DNA from: JBBQVS01 sp964657325
GTDB taxonomy: Bacteria > Chloroflexota > Ktedonobacteria > Ktedonobacterales > Ktedonobacteraceae
Assembly: GCA_964657325.1 (NCBI GenBank)
Contig: CAZZVE010000005.1
Coordinates: 1-64,000 of the forward strand
Direction of reading: 5' to 3'
Length of the DNA stretch: 64,000 bases
The notes under the pieces were generated by a model. The model searched no databases. It saw only the letters and a list, made by a program, of their open reading frames with translations, and had not been told where the DNA came from. This document shows, in pieces, positions 1 to 7,504 of the stretch (within the stretch, counting starts at the first letter, position 1; the number at the start of each line of letters is the position of its first letter). The position numbers and the translations under genes were made by a program.

Positions 1-1
1 A

Positions 2-901
2 ATTTCTATTTGTTCGCGCCACCGTGTATATTTGAGTTCCCTCTGCCCTTACCAAAATTGTGCAAAAGCTCTCCCTGGAATAGGTTGGCGGTCACGTGTA
101 GGATATTGTTCATATTGTCAACGCTGGCTTGGCTCATCATTAACACGAGTTAGAGAAATATCTTCTTCTCTTGAAGGGAGTGAATTGTCTTGGCAGTTGT
201 GGGTCATAAAAGCATTGGAGGATATGTTTATCCACATTCCAGCTCAACTAGTTCAACTAGAACGGCAACGTATATCTCAAGTAGTAACGTATATCGTTCA
301 GTCTACTTCTAGTGGGAATCTGTCAGCTTTCGCTCGTTCGGTTGATATGTCAAGAAATATGATTGATTATTGGTATCAAGGGAAGAAGCTTCCAGAACTT
401 GATACACTCCTGCGTTTTTGTTTCCGACTTGGACTCTCTTTGGAGGACTTCTTTTTTCTTGAGCTAGCTATGCTTCGTCCAAACCTTAGGGAATTGGTAT
501 TACTAGTTTCTGTTGCACCTAGAAAAAAATCGGTAATACAGACAGAGTCTATCTATAATGTTTTGCAAGTGATAGCTACAAGCAACGAATATCCTCCTCC
601 AACGCTAGGAGAAGTTGCTTATCGTGTAGAACGCACCCCACAAATTCTCCGACACATCAATTCTGTTGCTTGCCAAAAGATTGTTAACCGACATAGAGCT
701 TATGTTCAACAGCGAAAAGAGGCAAGATACCAGCGACTTCAGGGTGAAATTAGGAGAATAGCATTTCAACTTCTTTCTGAAGGAGTATTACCGACGCGAA
801 AACAAATTGCCTCGTTTCTTCCTCAACCCGGCATATTACGCGATCGTAGAATACTTAAATATTTACGAGAAATCTGTCAAGAGTTTGAGAAGAATAACTA
901 A
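2..901 (+). CDS. TniQ/TnsD-family transposition protein, 5' end outside the window
   Basis: The frame is open to the window edge, so the N-terminus is missing. About 299 residues are visible. Near the visible start there is a zinc-ribbon pattern: CPYQNC, then about 15 residues, then CSYCQRWLG. This resembles the second zinc ribbon of TniQ/TnsD target-selection proteins. A helix-turn-helix-like stretch follows (SAFARSVDMSRNMIDYW), then a basic C-terminal half ending in a TnsD-like segment (FLPQPGILRDRRILKYL). TniQ/TnsD proteins recruit Tn7-like transposases to a specific target. The gene stops about 120 bp before repeats that look like a transposon end, beside a tRNA-Sec gene, which fits. It reads more A+T-rich than the genes after 1263, as expected for acquired DNA. 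The family call rests on motifs only; a generic HTH protein is the alternative. Confidence 0.62.
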   Translation: MSICSRHRVYLSSLCPYQNCAKALPGIGWRSRVGYCSYCQRWLGSSLTRVREISSSLEGSELSWQLWVIKALEDMFIHIPAQLVQLERQRISQVVTYIVQSTSSGNLSAFARSVDMSRNMIDYWYQGKKLPELDTLLRFCFRLGLSLEDFFFLELAMLRPNLRELVLLVSVAPRKKSVIQTESIYNVLQVIATSNEYPPPTLGEVAYRVERTPQILRHINSVACQKIVNRHRAYVQQRKEARYQRLQGEIRRIAFQLLSEGVLPTRKQIASFLPQPGILRDRRILKYLREICQEFEKNN

Positions 902-1023
902 AAGCTTTTCTTATACCATCCGATTTGTTGATAGTATACTGACTTGTGTAAAAGAGAGGTCTGGTATCCTGAACTGATAGATAGTTCAACATCATAATGA
1001 ACTGCACTATTAATTCACTTAAT

Positions 1024-1100
1024 ATGGGAAGCATAGTTTTGCAGACTAAAATGGGAAGCATAGTTTTGCAGAATCTGCAAAACCTATGGGTTAAATGACA
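1024..1100. mobile_element. Putative terminus of a Tn7-like transposon with transposase-binding repeats
   Basis: Two identical 22-bp direct repeats lie at 1024-1045 and 1051-1072 (starting ATGGGAAGCATAG, ending TTTTGCAGA). A third, inverted and shortened copy lies at 1074-1090 (TCTGCAAAACCTATGGG). Copies 2 and 3 together form the palindrome TTTTGCAGAATCTGCAAAA. The segment ends in TGACA at 1096-1100; read inward on the minus strand this is TGTCATTTAA, the TGT/ACA terminus used by Tn7-like elements. The next five bases (ATATG, 1101-1105) would be one copy of the target duplication. The other end lies outside the window, so the duplication cannot be checked. The head-to-head orientation of the first two sites is unusual for TnsB sites. 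Confidence 0.55.
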
Positions 1101-1130
1101 ATATGGAATACAAAATTGTTGGAAAGGAGG

Positions 1131-1226
1131 CAGAGGCGTATGGGAGTCGAACCCACCGAGGACCGCGCTGAGCGACCCCCCAGCCGTTTTGAAGACGGTG
1201 AGACCCACCGGAGTCCCTACACCTCC
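1131..1226 (-). tRNA. selC: tRNA-Sec (selenocysteine), anticodon UCA
   Basis: On the minus strand the 96-nt sequence folds with an 8-bp acceptor stem (GGAGGTGT with ACGCCTCT, including two G·U pairs), a 6-bp D stem (GGGACT/GGTCTC), an anticodon loop CTTCAAA with anticodon UCA at 1190-1192, a long variable arm, and a T arm TGGG-TTCGACT-CCCA. The discriminator is G. The 8-bp acceptor, long D stem, long variable arm and G73 are diagnostic of bacterial tRNA-Sec. CC follows but not the final A, so CCA is completed enzymatically. It lies 37 bp downstream of the HAD gene on the same strand. It implies that the organism reads some UGA codons as selenocysteine, with selA, selB and selD elsewhere. Confidence 0.93.
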
Positions 1227-1262
1227 ATGTGGAACGTATTGTGCCATTGATACCGATGCTTG

Positions 1263-1925
1263 TCAAGCAAGATGCTGGATGCGCTCTACAGTAACCTCGG
1301 TCAGGTCTTTGACTACCAAGGTCGCTATCTGTAATCCTGGTAACGTGCGTCCGTAGGCGACGGCGATGCTATACATGCCGCCTGCTCGTGCAGCAGCGAC
1401 ACCAGCAACGGCATCCTCAATCACGAGGCACTGTTTCGGCTCCATGCCTAGTTCTTTGGCCGCCTTGAGAAATATATCAGGCGCGGGCTTGCCGTGTGGT
1501 ACCGTCTCACCCGAAACGAATGCATTGATATAGCGTTCCAGTCCTAATACCTCTTTTACAAGTTCGATATTTGCGGTAGGTGCGGATGAGCCTATTGCTT
1601 GTGGATAGCTAGCTTCATGCAATGCACTCATCAAATCTTGTGCACCCGGTAAAAACGTTACTGTTTGACGTACATAATCCCGGTAATACGCTTCCTTATG
1701 GTCCGCGAGTTCCTGTAACTCTTCATTCGATACTGTACCCCACACAGTCGGCACAATAGCATCATTTCGCCAACCGAAGGTCGCAGCAAACTGCTCGTCG
1801 CTAAACTCTTTTCCTGTTTCGTGCGCCAAACGTTGCCATGCTTTCTTATGATCCTCTTCACTATCGATAACAACACCATCAAGGTCCCAAATAACTGCCT
1901 GTACTGCTCCACTCTTTTGTACCAT
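1263..1925 (-). CDS. HAD-superfamily hydrolase, beta-phosphoglucomutase-like
   Basis: A 220-residue cytosolic phosphatase or phosphomutase of HAD subfamily IA. Motif I (WDLDGVVIDS, nucleophile D14, acid/base D16) is near the N-terminus. A helical cap follows, then motif II (GSSAP, about 113), motif III lysine in HGKPAPDIF (about 144), and motif IV VIEDAVAGV (about 167). Members remove or transfer phosphate on small sugar phosphates; the exact substrate cannot be read from sequence. The start at 1925 follows an AAGGAG about 12 nt upstream. It is divergent from the CoA-ligase gene and precedes tRNA-Sec on the same strand, possibly on one transcript. Confidence 0.85.
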   Translation of the reverse strand: MVQKSGAVQAVIWDLDGVVIDSEEDHKKAWQRLAHETGKEFSDEQFAATFGWRNDAIVPTVWGTVSNEELQELADHKEAYYRDYVRQTVTFLPGAQDLMSALHEASYPQAIGSSAPTANIELVKEVLGLERYINAFVSGETVPHGKPAPDIFLKAAKELGMEPKQCLVIEDAVAGVAAARAGGMYSIAVAYGRTLPGLQIATLVVKDLTEVTVERIQHLA

Positions 1926-1996
1926 ATTGTCTGCATGCTCCTTAGTGCTTTTCTTTCCCTCAGCATATCACTTTTTACTACCCACTCTCTAAAATC

Positions 1997-2025
1997 TCGA
2001 CAGCCATAGTATTATAGAGTATATC
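1997..2025 (+). promoter_or_regulatory. Candidate sigma-70 promoter for the CoA-ligase gene
   Basis: TCGACA (1997-2002), a 17-bp spacer and TATATC (2020-2025) lie about 65 bp before the start at 2091. It matches the consensus moderately. Confidence 0.4.
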
Positions 2026-2090
2026 CGTCACACACATGGATGTATTGATGCACACTATTTTATACAAATTTGGAGGAACTCGTTACCTGT

Positions 2091-3434
2091 ATGAGTAATC
2101 GTAAATTTTTTAATGAAGAGATAGAAACCCTTTCTAAAAGCAAGCTACAGGCACTACAGTTGCAGCGATTGCAAGCGATTGTAGAGCGTGCGTACAACCA
2201 GAATCAGTTTTATCACAAATTATATGATGAAGCGGGTGTAAAGCCGACCGATATTCGATCACTAGCCGATATTCGCAAATTACCCTTTCTTGAAAAAAAG
2301 ACAGTACGGAACGCTTATCCCTATGGTATGGCTTTTGTACCTCCTGGTGGTCCTGGTGGTGCCTTAGAAATTCATGCAACGAGTGGTACAACAGGGAAGA
2401 GTGTGCCTGTTTTTGCTACTAAAAAGGACATTGATTATTGGGCCGACCTCAATGCACGCGAATTATGGATGACAGGGCTGCGTCCAGGTGATGTGTTAAT
2501 GAATTGTTATGGCTATGGTATGGCAACGGGTGGCTTTGGTTTCCATTATGGCGCGATGGCGATGGATGTTATGGCGATTCCCATGGGGTCAGATGCTCGC
2601 CAGTATGATCGTATGCTCGATTTTATTCTCGACTTTGGTGTCACTGCTATATGTATGACTCCATCTGTCGGCCTCTATGTTGGTGGTAAAGCGCGTGAGC
2701 GCGGTGTCAACTTCAAGGATACAAAGCTCAAAATCGGTCTCTTTGGTGCTGAGCCGTGGCCTTGGGAGACGCGCGTAAAGCTGGAAGAACTCTTCAACTT
2801 TACAGCATATGATGAGTTTGGCATGACAGAATTTCTTGGACCTGGCATGACCTGCGAATGTGAGGTACGCGATGGAATGCATGCATGGGCTGACGCATTC
2901 CTGGTAGAGTGTATCAATCCTGAAACGGGAGAACCTGTCGAGGAAGGGCAAGACGGTGAACTGGTCTGGACATGGCTCTCCGCCGAGGGTACGGCGATGA
3001 TTCGCTATCGTAGCCGTGACCTCTCGCGCACATGGTGGGAGGAACGTTGTGCCTGTGGACGATCACACCCCAAGATTGGTGCAATCAAGGGTCGTAGTGA
3101 TGATGCTGTTTCTATTCGCGGACTCATTGTCTTCCCAAGTCAGGTCGAGGCCGCACTTGTAAGATTTCCTGAGACTGGCGCGAATTTCCGTATCATCGTT
3201 GATAAACGCAACAACCTGGATACTTTCGATCTCAAGGTTGAAGTCAAAGACTTGACACTGCTAAATAACCAGGAACATGCGCACACGCTAGGGCGTGAGA
3301 TGGCAGAAGCTGTGAAAACTATTACAGGTAACTCGCCGAAAGTAGAGCTTGTACCCGCTGATAGCCTACCCCGTGCCAGTGGTGGTGAGTCAAAAACCGC
3401 CAGTGCTCGTGTTGAGGATAGACGAAAGAAATAG
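2091..3434 (+). CDS. Phenylacetate-CoA ligase-like AMP-forming ligase
   Basis: A 447-residue member of the ANL superfamily, PaaK branch. It would activate an aryl or other carboxylic acid as acyl-AMP and transfer it to CoA. The ATP-binding loop TSGTTGKS is at about residue 98. Conserved downstream elements include YDEFGMTE and a C-terminal lid with RSDD. The PaaK-like N-terminus (FYHKLYDEAGVKP, DIRKLPFLEKKTVR) is present. Length matches PaaK (about 430-450). The start is set at ATG 2091 because GGAGGA lies at 2072-2077; an upstream TTG at 2070 overlaps that ribosome binding site. No other phenylacetate-pathway gene is adjacent, so the substrate is open. It converges on the GH5 gene through a shared hairpin. 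Confidence 0.85.
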   Translation: MSNRKFFNEEIETLSKSKLQALQLQRLQAIVERAYNQNQFYHKLYDEAGVKPTDIRSLADIRKLPFLEKKTVRNAYPYGMAFVPPGGPGGALEIHATSGTTGKSVPVFATKKDIDYWADLNARELWMTGLRPGDVLMNCYGYGMATGGFGFHYGAMAMDVMAIPMGSDARQYDRMLDFILDFGVTAICMTPSVGLYVGGKARERGVNFKDTKLKIGLFGAEPWPWETRVKLEELFNFTAYDEFGMTEFLGPGMTCECEVRDGMHAWADAFLVECINPETGEPVEEGQDGELVWTWLSAEGTAMIRYRSRDLSRTWWEERCACGRSHPKIGAIKGRSDDAVSIRGLIVFPSQVEAALVRFPETGANFRIIVDKRNNLDTFDLKVEVKDLTLLNNQEHAHTLGREMAEAVKTITGNSPKVELVPADSLPRASGGESKTASARVEDRRKK

Positions 3435-3498
3435 AAAATGGTCATAAAAGAACCTCCGTGCATTCACATGGAGGTTCTTTTATGACCATTTTCTATTT
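3429..3498. terminator. Bidirectional terminator with perfect 29-bp arms
   Basis: Arms 3429-3457 and 3470-3498 are perfect inverted copies around a 12-nt loop. A- and T-rich flanks give U runs in both directions. The arms contain the stop codons of both converging genes (2091-3434 and 3493-4632). Confidence 0.85.
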
Positions 3499-4632
3499 GT
3501 AGCTTTGAAGATGTTGATAGATGTACTGACCCATCGCTTGTGACGGCGTACCATTATAATCTTTAATCAGCAGTGGATAGCCACATGCATCTCCTTGCAC
3601 CGTCCACGCCCATGCAACCCAGCCTATCTGATGAGCATCGAAGTATGGGAGAAGTTTACTCATATAGTTTGTATTACAATCATACTCTCCACTTTCCGCA
3701 GAGATCACCGGATAGGTTGCACTCACATTCCCAAAAGCTGCATTCCATAACTGTGGTTGCTTATCCCCATAGGGATAGGGATGTGTATCATAGACAATAT
3801 TCGATCCTTTTAGTGCATAATGGGCAAGTTGGCTGAGATCAAATCCCCAGGCCATACCACCAACGATTGCTAGATTATTCTTAGCACCAGTAGCGCGTAC
3901 CGCGTTGAGAAGAGCTTGCATACCAACACCGTGATAGGTCACTGTTTGGGAATTTGATTTATCGTTCGTCATAGTGCAGGGAGCACTCCAACAAGGCCAC
4001 TGAGCTGGATGTGGCTCGTTGAATAGCTCGAACAGCACGTTCGGATTACCCTTGTAGAGAGTTGCCACTTGTTGCCAGAATGTCACGCTATCCGCATCTG
4101 GCATAGCCCATGCACTACCAGCACCAAGTGATTGACCACCAGCGTCCGACCATTGAAGGTCAAGCATAACGTTGAGATGTAGAGCTGTCAATGCACTGAT
4201 GGTTTGATTAACTAACTGACGATATTGCGCGACAGAGCACTTTGCCGACGGTTGTCCTTTGAGCCAGAAGCCTTCTGATAGAGGTAAACGAACAGTATTT
4301 GCACCCCAATAAGTTGTTGTTTTGGTCGATGTGCCCGAACCTATGTAAGCAAGTTCTTTTTGCGTAAAATGTCCATCGCCAAAGCAACTATATTCTAAAC
4401 CATCACGTCCAACACCATGAAAATAGTAACGTTTGCCATCTGCACCCAAAATAGCGTTGCCCTTCACCGTATATGGACCCATGGCCTTTGTCTGACGAGG
4501 TATGGATGTCGTTTTCGGTGATGGTGTGGCTGATCTCGCCCACGTTGAATACGCTGGATTCGCCAAGATAACACTGAGTGCAACACAAAGCATTACAAAG
4601 GTACTAAGACCGAAGATTTTTAAAGAACGCAT
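3493..4632 (-). CDS. Secreted glycoside hydrolase family 5 (cellulase-type)
   Basis: A 379-residue protein with an N-terminal signal peptide (MRSLKIFGLS, then a hydrophobic core) and a Ser/Thr/Pro-rich linker, followed by a GH5 (beta/alpha)8 barrel. Conserved elements include FHGVGRDGLEYS, NTVRLPLSEGFW, and the acid/base glutamate in FELFNEPHPAQW. The nucleophile glutamate is probably that in VISAESGEYDC. GH5 enzymes retain configuration and cut beta-1,4-linked glucans or mannans outside the cell. The start is set at 4632 because AGAAGGA lies about 10 nt upstream; ATG at 4656 is less well placed. The enzyme suggests plant-polymer degradation. Confidence 0.87.
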   Translation of the reverse strand: MRSLKIFGLSTFVMLCVALSVILANPAYSTWARSATPSPKTTSIPRQTKAMGPYTVKGNAILGADGKRYYFHGVGRDGLEYSCFGDGHFTQKELAYIGSGTSTKTTTYWGANTVRLPLSEGFWLKGQPSAKCSVAQYRQLVNQTISALTALHLNVMLDLQWSDAGGQSLGAGSAWAMPDADSVTFWQQVATLYKGNPNVLFELFNEPHPAQWPCWSAPCTMTNDKSNSQTVTYHGVGMQALLNAVRATGAKNNLAIVGGMAWGFDLSQLAHYALKGSNIVYDTHPYPYGDKQPQLWNAAFGNVSATYPVISAESGEYDCNTNYMSKLLPYFDAHQIGWVAWAWTVQGDACGYPLLIKDYNGTPSQAMGQYIYQHLQSYK

Positions 4633-4809
4633 CAAATAACAATCCTTCTCATACATATTTTTTATAGTAGTATACTGACTTTTGCTAAGCTCTCAAAATA
4701 ACAAACGAGAGTTTGGTATAAAATACTACTTACTTAGACGTATGAATAAAGGCTTAGTATCTCAAGCATTAAATTTAGATGAACGTCCTATAACACCTCA
4801 AAAAATATC

Positions 4810-4838
4810 GTGACAACATGCCTCACTTAGTGTATAAT
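4810..4838 (+). promoter_or_regulatory. Sigma-70 promoter of miaB
   Basis: GTGACA (4810-4815), 17 bp, TATAAT (4833-4838). It predicts a start near 4845 and a leader of about 65 nt. This argues against translation from an earlier in-frame ATG at 4818, which lies inside the promoter. Confidence 0.72.
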
Positions 4839-4910
4839 AGCGGACTTAGAGATGATAGCGATTTTTCTATCCCATTGCGAGAACATACAAACGCTAAGAG
4901 AGGCTTGCGC

Positions 4911-6407
4911 ATGACCACAACTACAGCGATTGCACGCGGAAAATATCATATTTGGACAGTAGGCTGCCAGATGAATCAGGCTGACTCACAGCGTGTACAG
5001 ACACTGCTCGACGACCTTGGCTGGGAAGAGGCAAGCATGGAGCAGGCGAATCTCGTGGTCCTCAATACCTGTAGCGTGCGACAGGCACCCGAAGAAAAAG
5101 CACACAATTTGTTGGCAAAACTTCGACGTGCAAAAGAAGAGCGCGGCGATCTTCTTGTAACATTGATGGGATGCATGATTGGTAACCAGAAAACCATTGA
5201 CGAACTTAGTAAACGCTATCCGCATGTCGATCTCTTCATGAAGGTCGAGCAAGCTGACATTTTGCCTCGCTTCTTAGAGGAGCGTTGGACACCCATCTCT
5301 GGCGCGGGCTGTTTGGATATCGAATATATCCCTGACAATGACTCCCCTCTCTCGACTGATCCAGCAATGCCAATCTACGCGACCTCTTTCGAGAGAGGTG
5401 GAAGACGCAGTGTGTTGCCAATGGCAATTACTCCGAAACCAGGAGAGCGTATCGCGCACTATCCAACGAAAATTGAGCCTGCTCAGGCTAGTGTGACAGC
5501 ATGGCTTCCTATTGTACTAGGCTGCAACAAGGTTTGTACATACTGTATCGTACCGTACCGTCGAGGTCGTGAGCGTAGTCGTCCCATTGATGAACTTGTC
5601 ACTGAGACTCGTTCCCTTGTCAGAAAGGGTGCAAAAGAAGTGACACTGCTTGGGCAGACTGTCGAGTCGTATGGACTGGACTTACCCGATAAACCAAATC
5701 TTGCCGATTTGATGACCGACCTAAGCGAGATTGAGGGTTTGGAGCGTATTCGCTTTATGACCTCATACCCACGCTACATGACCGATAGCATAATCGAGCG
5801 TATGGCGCACTTGCCAAAGGTATGCGAGCATCTCAATATTCCGGTACAGGCTGGTGACGACGATATGTTAAAGCGCATGAAACGCGGCTACTCGCTGGAT
5901 GAATATTGTGAGCGCGTGGATCGTGTACGTGAGTTATGGCCTAATATCTCGCTCTCGACAGATGTCATTGTCGGTTTCTGTGGTGAAACTGAGAAAGAAT
6001 TTCAGCACACACTGGACTTGATAGAAAAGGTGCGCTTTGACATTGTGCATGTAGCAGCTTATTCTGTACGTCCTGGTACAGTTGCAGCGCGTTGGGAAGA
6101 TGACGTGCCACTGGCGGAAAAGAAGCGACGTTTGCATGCCGTAGAGGACCTGCAAACAAAGATTGCGCTTGAGATCAACCAGTCCTATCTCAATAAAGTT
6201 GAGGAGGTGCTTGTCGAGGACGAACACTCCGCGCATGGACTACCACGTTGGCGTGGGCGCAATCGCACGAACAAACTCGTTTTCTTTCCACAACCTGAGT
6301 ACAAAGAAACAACTCTTATTCAAAATATTCAGCCAGGGAAGCTTGTAAGCGTTCGCGTTGAGCGTGTTACACCCTGGTCATTACAGGGTTGCATGGTTGC
6401 GGTATAA
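4911..6407 (+). CDS. miaB: tRNA-2-methylthio-N6-dimethylallyladenosine synthase MiaB-type
   Basis: A 498-residue radical-SAM methylthiotransferase. It adds a methylthio group to position 2 of i6A37 in tRNAs reading UNN codons. The N-terminal UPF0004 domain carries the auxiliary-cluster cysteines: TVGCQMN (C19), NTCSVR (about 55) and GCMIG (about 88). The radical-SAM CxxxCxxC is C205, C209, C212 in CNKVCTYCIVPYRRGR. A TRAM-like domain ends the protein. The stretch between the first two domains (about 130-200) is longer than in the usual 440-460-residue MiaB. The start at 4911 has AGAGAGG about 8 nt upstream. The TVGCQMN motif favours MiaB over MtaB or RimO. Confidence 0.88.
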   Translation: MTTTTAIARGKYHIWTVGCQMNQADSQRVQTLLDDLGWEEASMEQANLVVLNTCSVRQAPEEKAHNLLAKLRRAKEERGDLLVTLMGCMIGNQKTIDELSKRYPHVDLFMKVEQADILPRFLEERWTPISGAGCLDIEYIPDNDSPLSTDPAMPIYATSFERGGRRSVLPMAITPKPGERIAHYPTKIEPAQASVTAWLPIVLGCNKVCTYCIVPYRRGRERSRPIDELVTETRSLVRKGAKEVTLLGQTVESYGLDLPDKPNLADLMTDLSEIEGLERIRFMTSYPRYMTDSIIERMAHLPKVCEHLNIPVQAGDDDMLKRMKRGYSLDEYCERVDRVRELWPNISLSTDVIVGFCGETEKEFQHTLDLIEKVRFDIVHVAAYSVRPGTVAARWEDDVPLAEKKRRLHAVEDLQTKIALEINQSYLNKVEEVLVEDEHSAHGLPRWRGRNRTNKLVFFPQPEYKETTLIQNIQPGKLVSVRVERVTPWSLQGCMVAV

Positions 6408-6467
6408 TAGGCAAACTATACATACAAGGCTTGTATGCCGAATTTCCGATAAAATGGAGGGCGTTGA

Positions 6468-7280
6468 ATGACGCAGTCTGCTGAAGAAAAGACACGAACA
6501 AAAAAACAATGGACCGATCTAGCCGTAAAACAGGCACAAGAAGGTCTATGGGAAGAGGCTGTCACTACCAACAAAAATATCTTGAGTCTGTTTCCGCAGG
6601 AACAAGAAGCCTTGAATCGTCTGGGCAAAGCACATAGCGAACTAGGACAGTACTCAGAGGCACGTCAGGCGTACTCACAAACACTAAAATTTAACCCGAA
6701 GAATGTCATTGCTAAGAAAAACCTGGATCGTCTCTCGCTGATTCAGGAAACGCCGACACCAACACATGTGGTAGCGGAACGCATTGATCCTCGACTCTTT
6801 ATTGAGGAGACAGGCAAAACAGGCGTTACCGATTTGTTGAACCTTGCTGCACCTGCTATACTTGCGACGGTAGGCGTTGGAGACCGCGTACAACTACAAC
6901 GCATCGGTCATACTCTACTCGTGCGCAATGCAGCTGGTGAAGACATCGGACAGGTCGAGCCAAGGCTGGCAAACCGCTTGATTACCTTTATGGAAGGTGG
7001 CAATCGGTATGCCGCAGCTATTCTCGCGAAGGACAATGATCAGGTTCGACTTATCATGCGCGAAGAGTATCAGCATCCAAGCATGTTTGGCAAAGTGAGT
7101 TTCCCATCCCAGGGGAGTGGTGATACCATTCGTGCATACATTAAGGATAGCATGCTACGTTATGACCGTGGTGAAGATGACGATGAGTTGGGCAACGACG
7201 ACGAGTACTTTGATGGTGGTGATGAGGGTGACGATCTGACCGAAGTTGATTTCGAGAGTACAAACGAACCCGAAGAATAG
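6468..7280 (+). CDS. Tetratricopeptide-repeat protein with acidic tail
   Basis: A 270-residue cytosolic protein, preceded by GGAGGG. Residues about 10-85 form two TPR units (WEEAVTTNKNILSLFP; GQYSEARQAYSQTLKFNP). The middle part is beta-rich with no motif I recognise. The last 40 residues are very acidic (DDDELGNDDEYFDGGDE). TPRs mediate protein contacts. The gene follows miaB by 60 bp and is probably co-transcribed, but this does not prove a role in tRNA modification. Function unknown. Confidence 0.8.
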   Translation: MTQSAEEKTRTKKQWTDLAVKQAQEGLWEEAVTTNKNILSLFPQEQEALNRLGKAHSELGQYSEARQAYSQTLKFNPKNVIAKKNLDRLSLIQETPTPTHVVAERIDPRLFIEETGKTGVTDLLNLAAPAILATVGVGDRVQLQRIGHTLLVRNAAGEDIGQVEPRLANRLITFMEGGNRYAAAILAKDNDQVRLIMREEYQHPSMFGKVSFPSQGSGDTIRAYIKDSMLRYDRGEDDDELGNDDEYFDGGDEGDDLTEVDFESTNEPEE

Positions 7281-7341
7281 AGTACAACAAATATATTGTG
7301 GCATTCTAATGGATGTCCTGAAAATAGGAAAGGCAATAAAG

Positions 7342-7473
7342 ATGAACAAGACAAAACGTGTAGCATGGCATAAGCACCTTAAAGGCAAAAAGAAGTTTGA
7401 AGAAAAGCAGAAGGCACTTAAGGCGAACACAACGACTTCTGTATCTTCCTCAGCACCAGTACGGGCCAGATAA
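7342..7473 (+). CDS. Small basic protein, 43 residues
   Basis: A short gene with its own AGGAAAGG about 8 nt before the ATG. The product is strongly basic (MNKTKRVAWHKHLKGKKK, then FEEKQKALKA) with a Ser/Thr-rich tail. The composition and K/R-W-x-K-H pattern resemble small ribosome- or RNA-associated proteins, but I do not recognise a named family. It sits 61 bp after the TPR gene and 31 bp before the PucR regulator, all co-directional. Longer in-frame starts exist upstream, but the ribosome binding site supports this one. Confidence 0.6.
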   Translation: MNKTKRVAWHKHLKGKKKFEEKQKALKANTTTSVSSSAPVRAR

Positions 7474-7504
7474 AACGGCATGTCGCGTGTAAGCGAAGAG
7501 AGCT

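Noticed and set aside
1024..1090. Possible small CRISPR array
   Set aside because: The two repeats are separated by only 5 bp and the third copy is inverted; this fits transposon end sites, not spacers.
855..1247. A 130-codon minus-strand frame across the transposon end and tRNA-Sec
   Set aside because: It runs through the tRNA gene and the terminal repeats and has no family features or ribosome binding site.
4818..4910. Longer N-terminus for MiaB
   Set aside because: The upstream ATG lies between the -35 and -10 boxes of the promoter and the extra residues are not MiaB-like.
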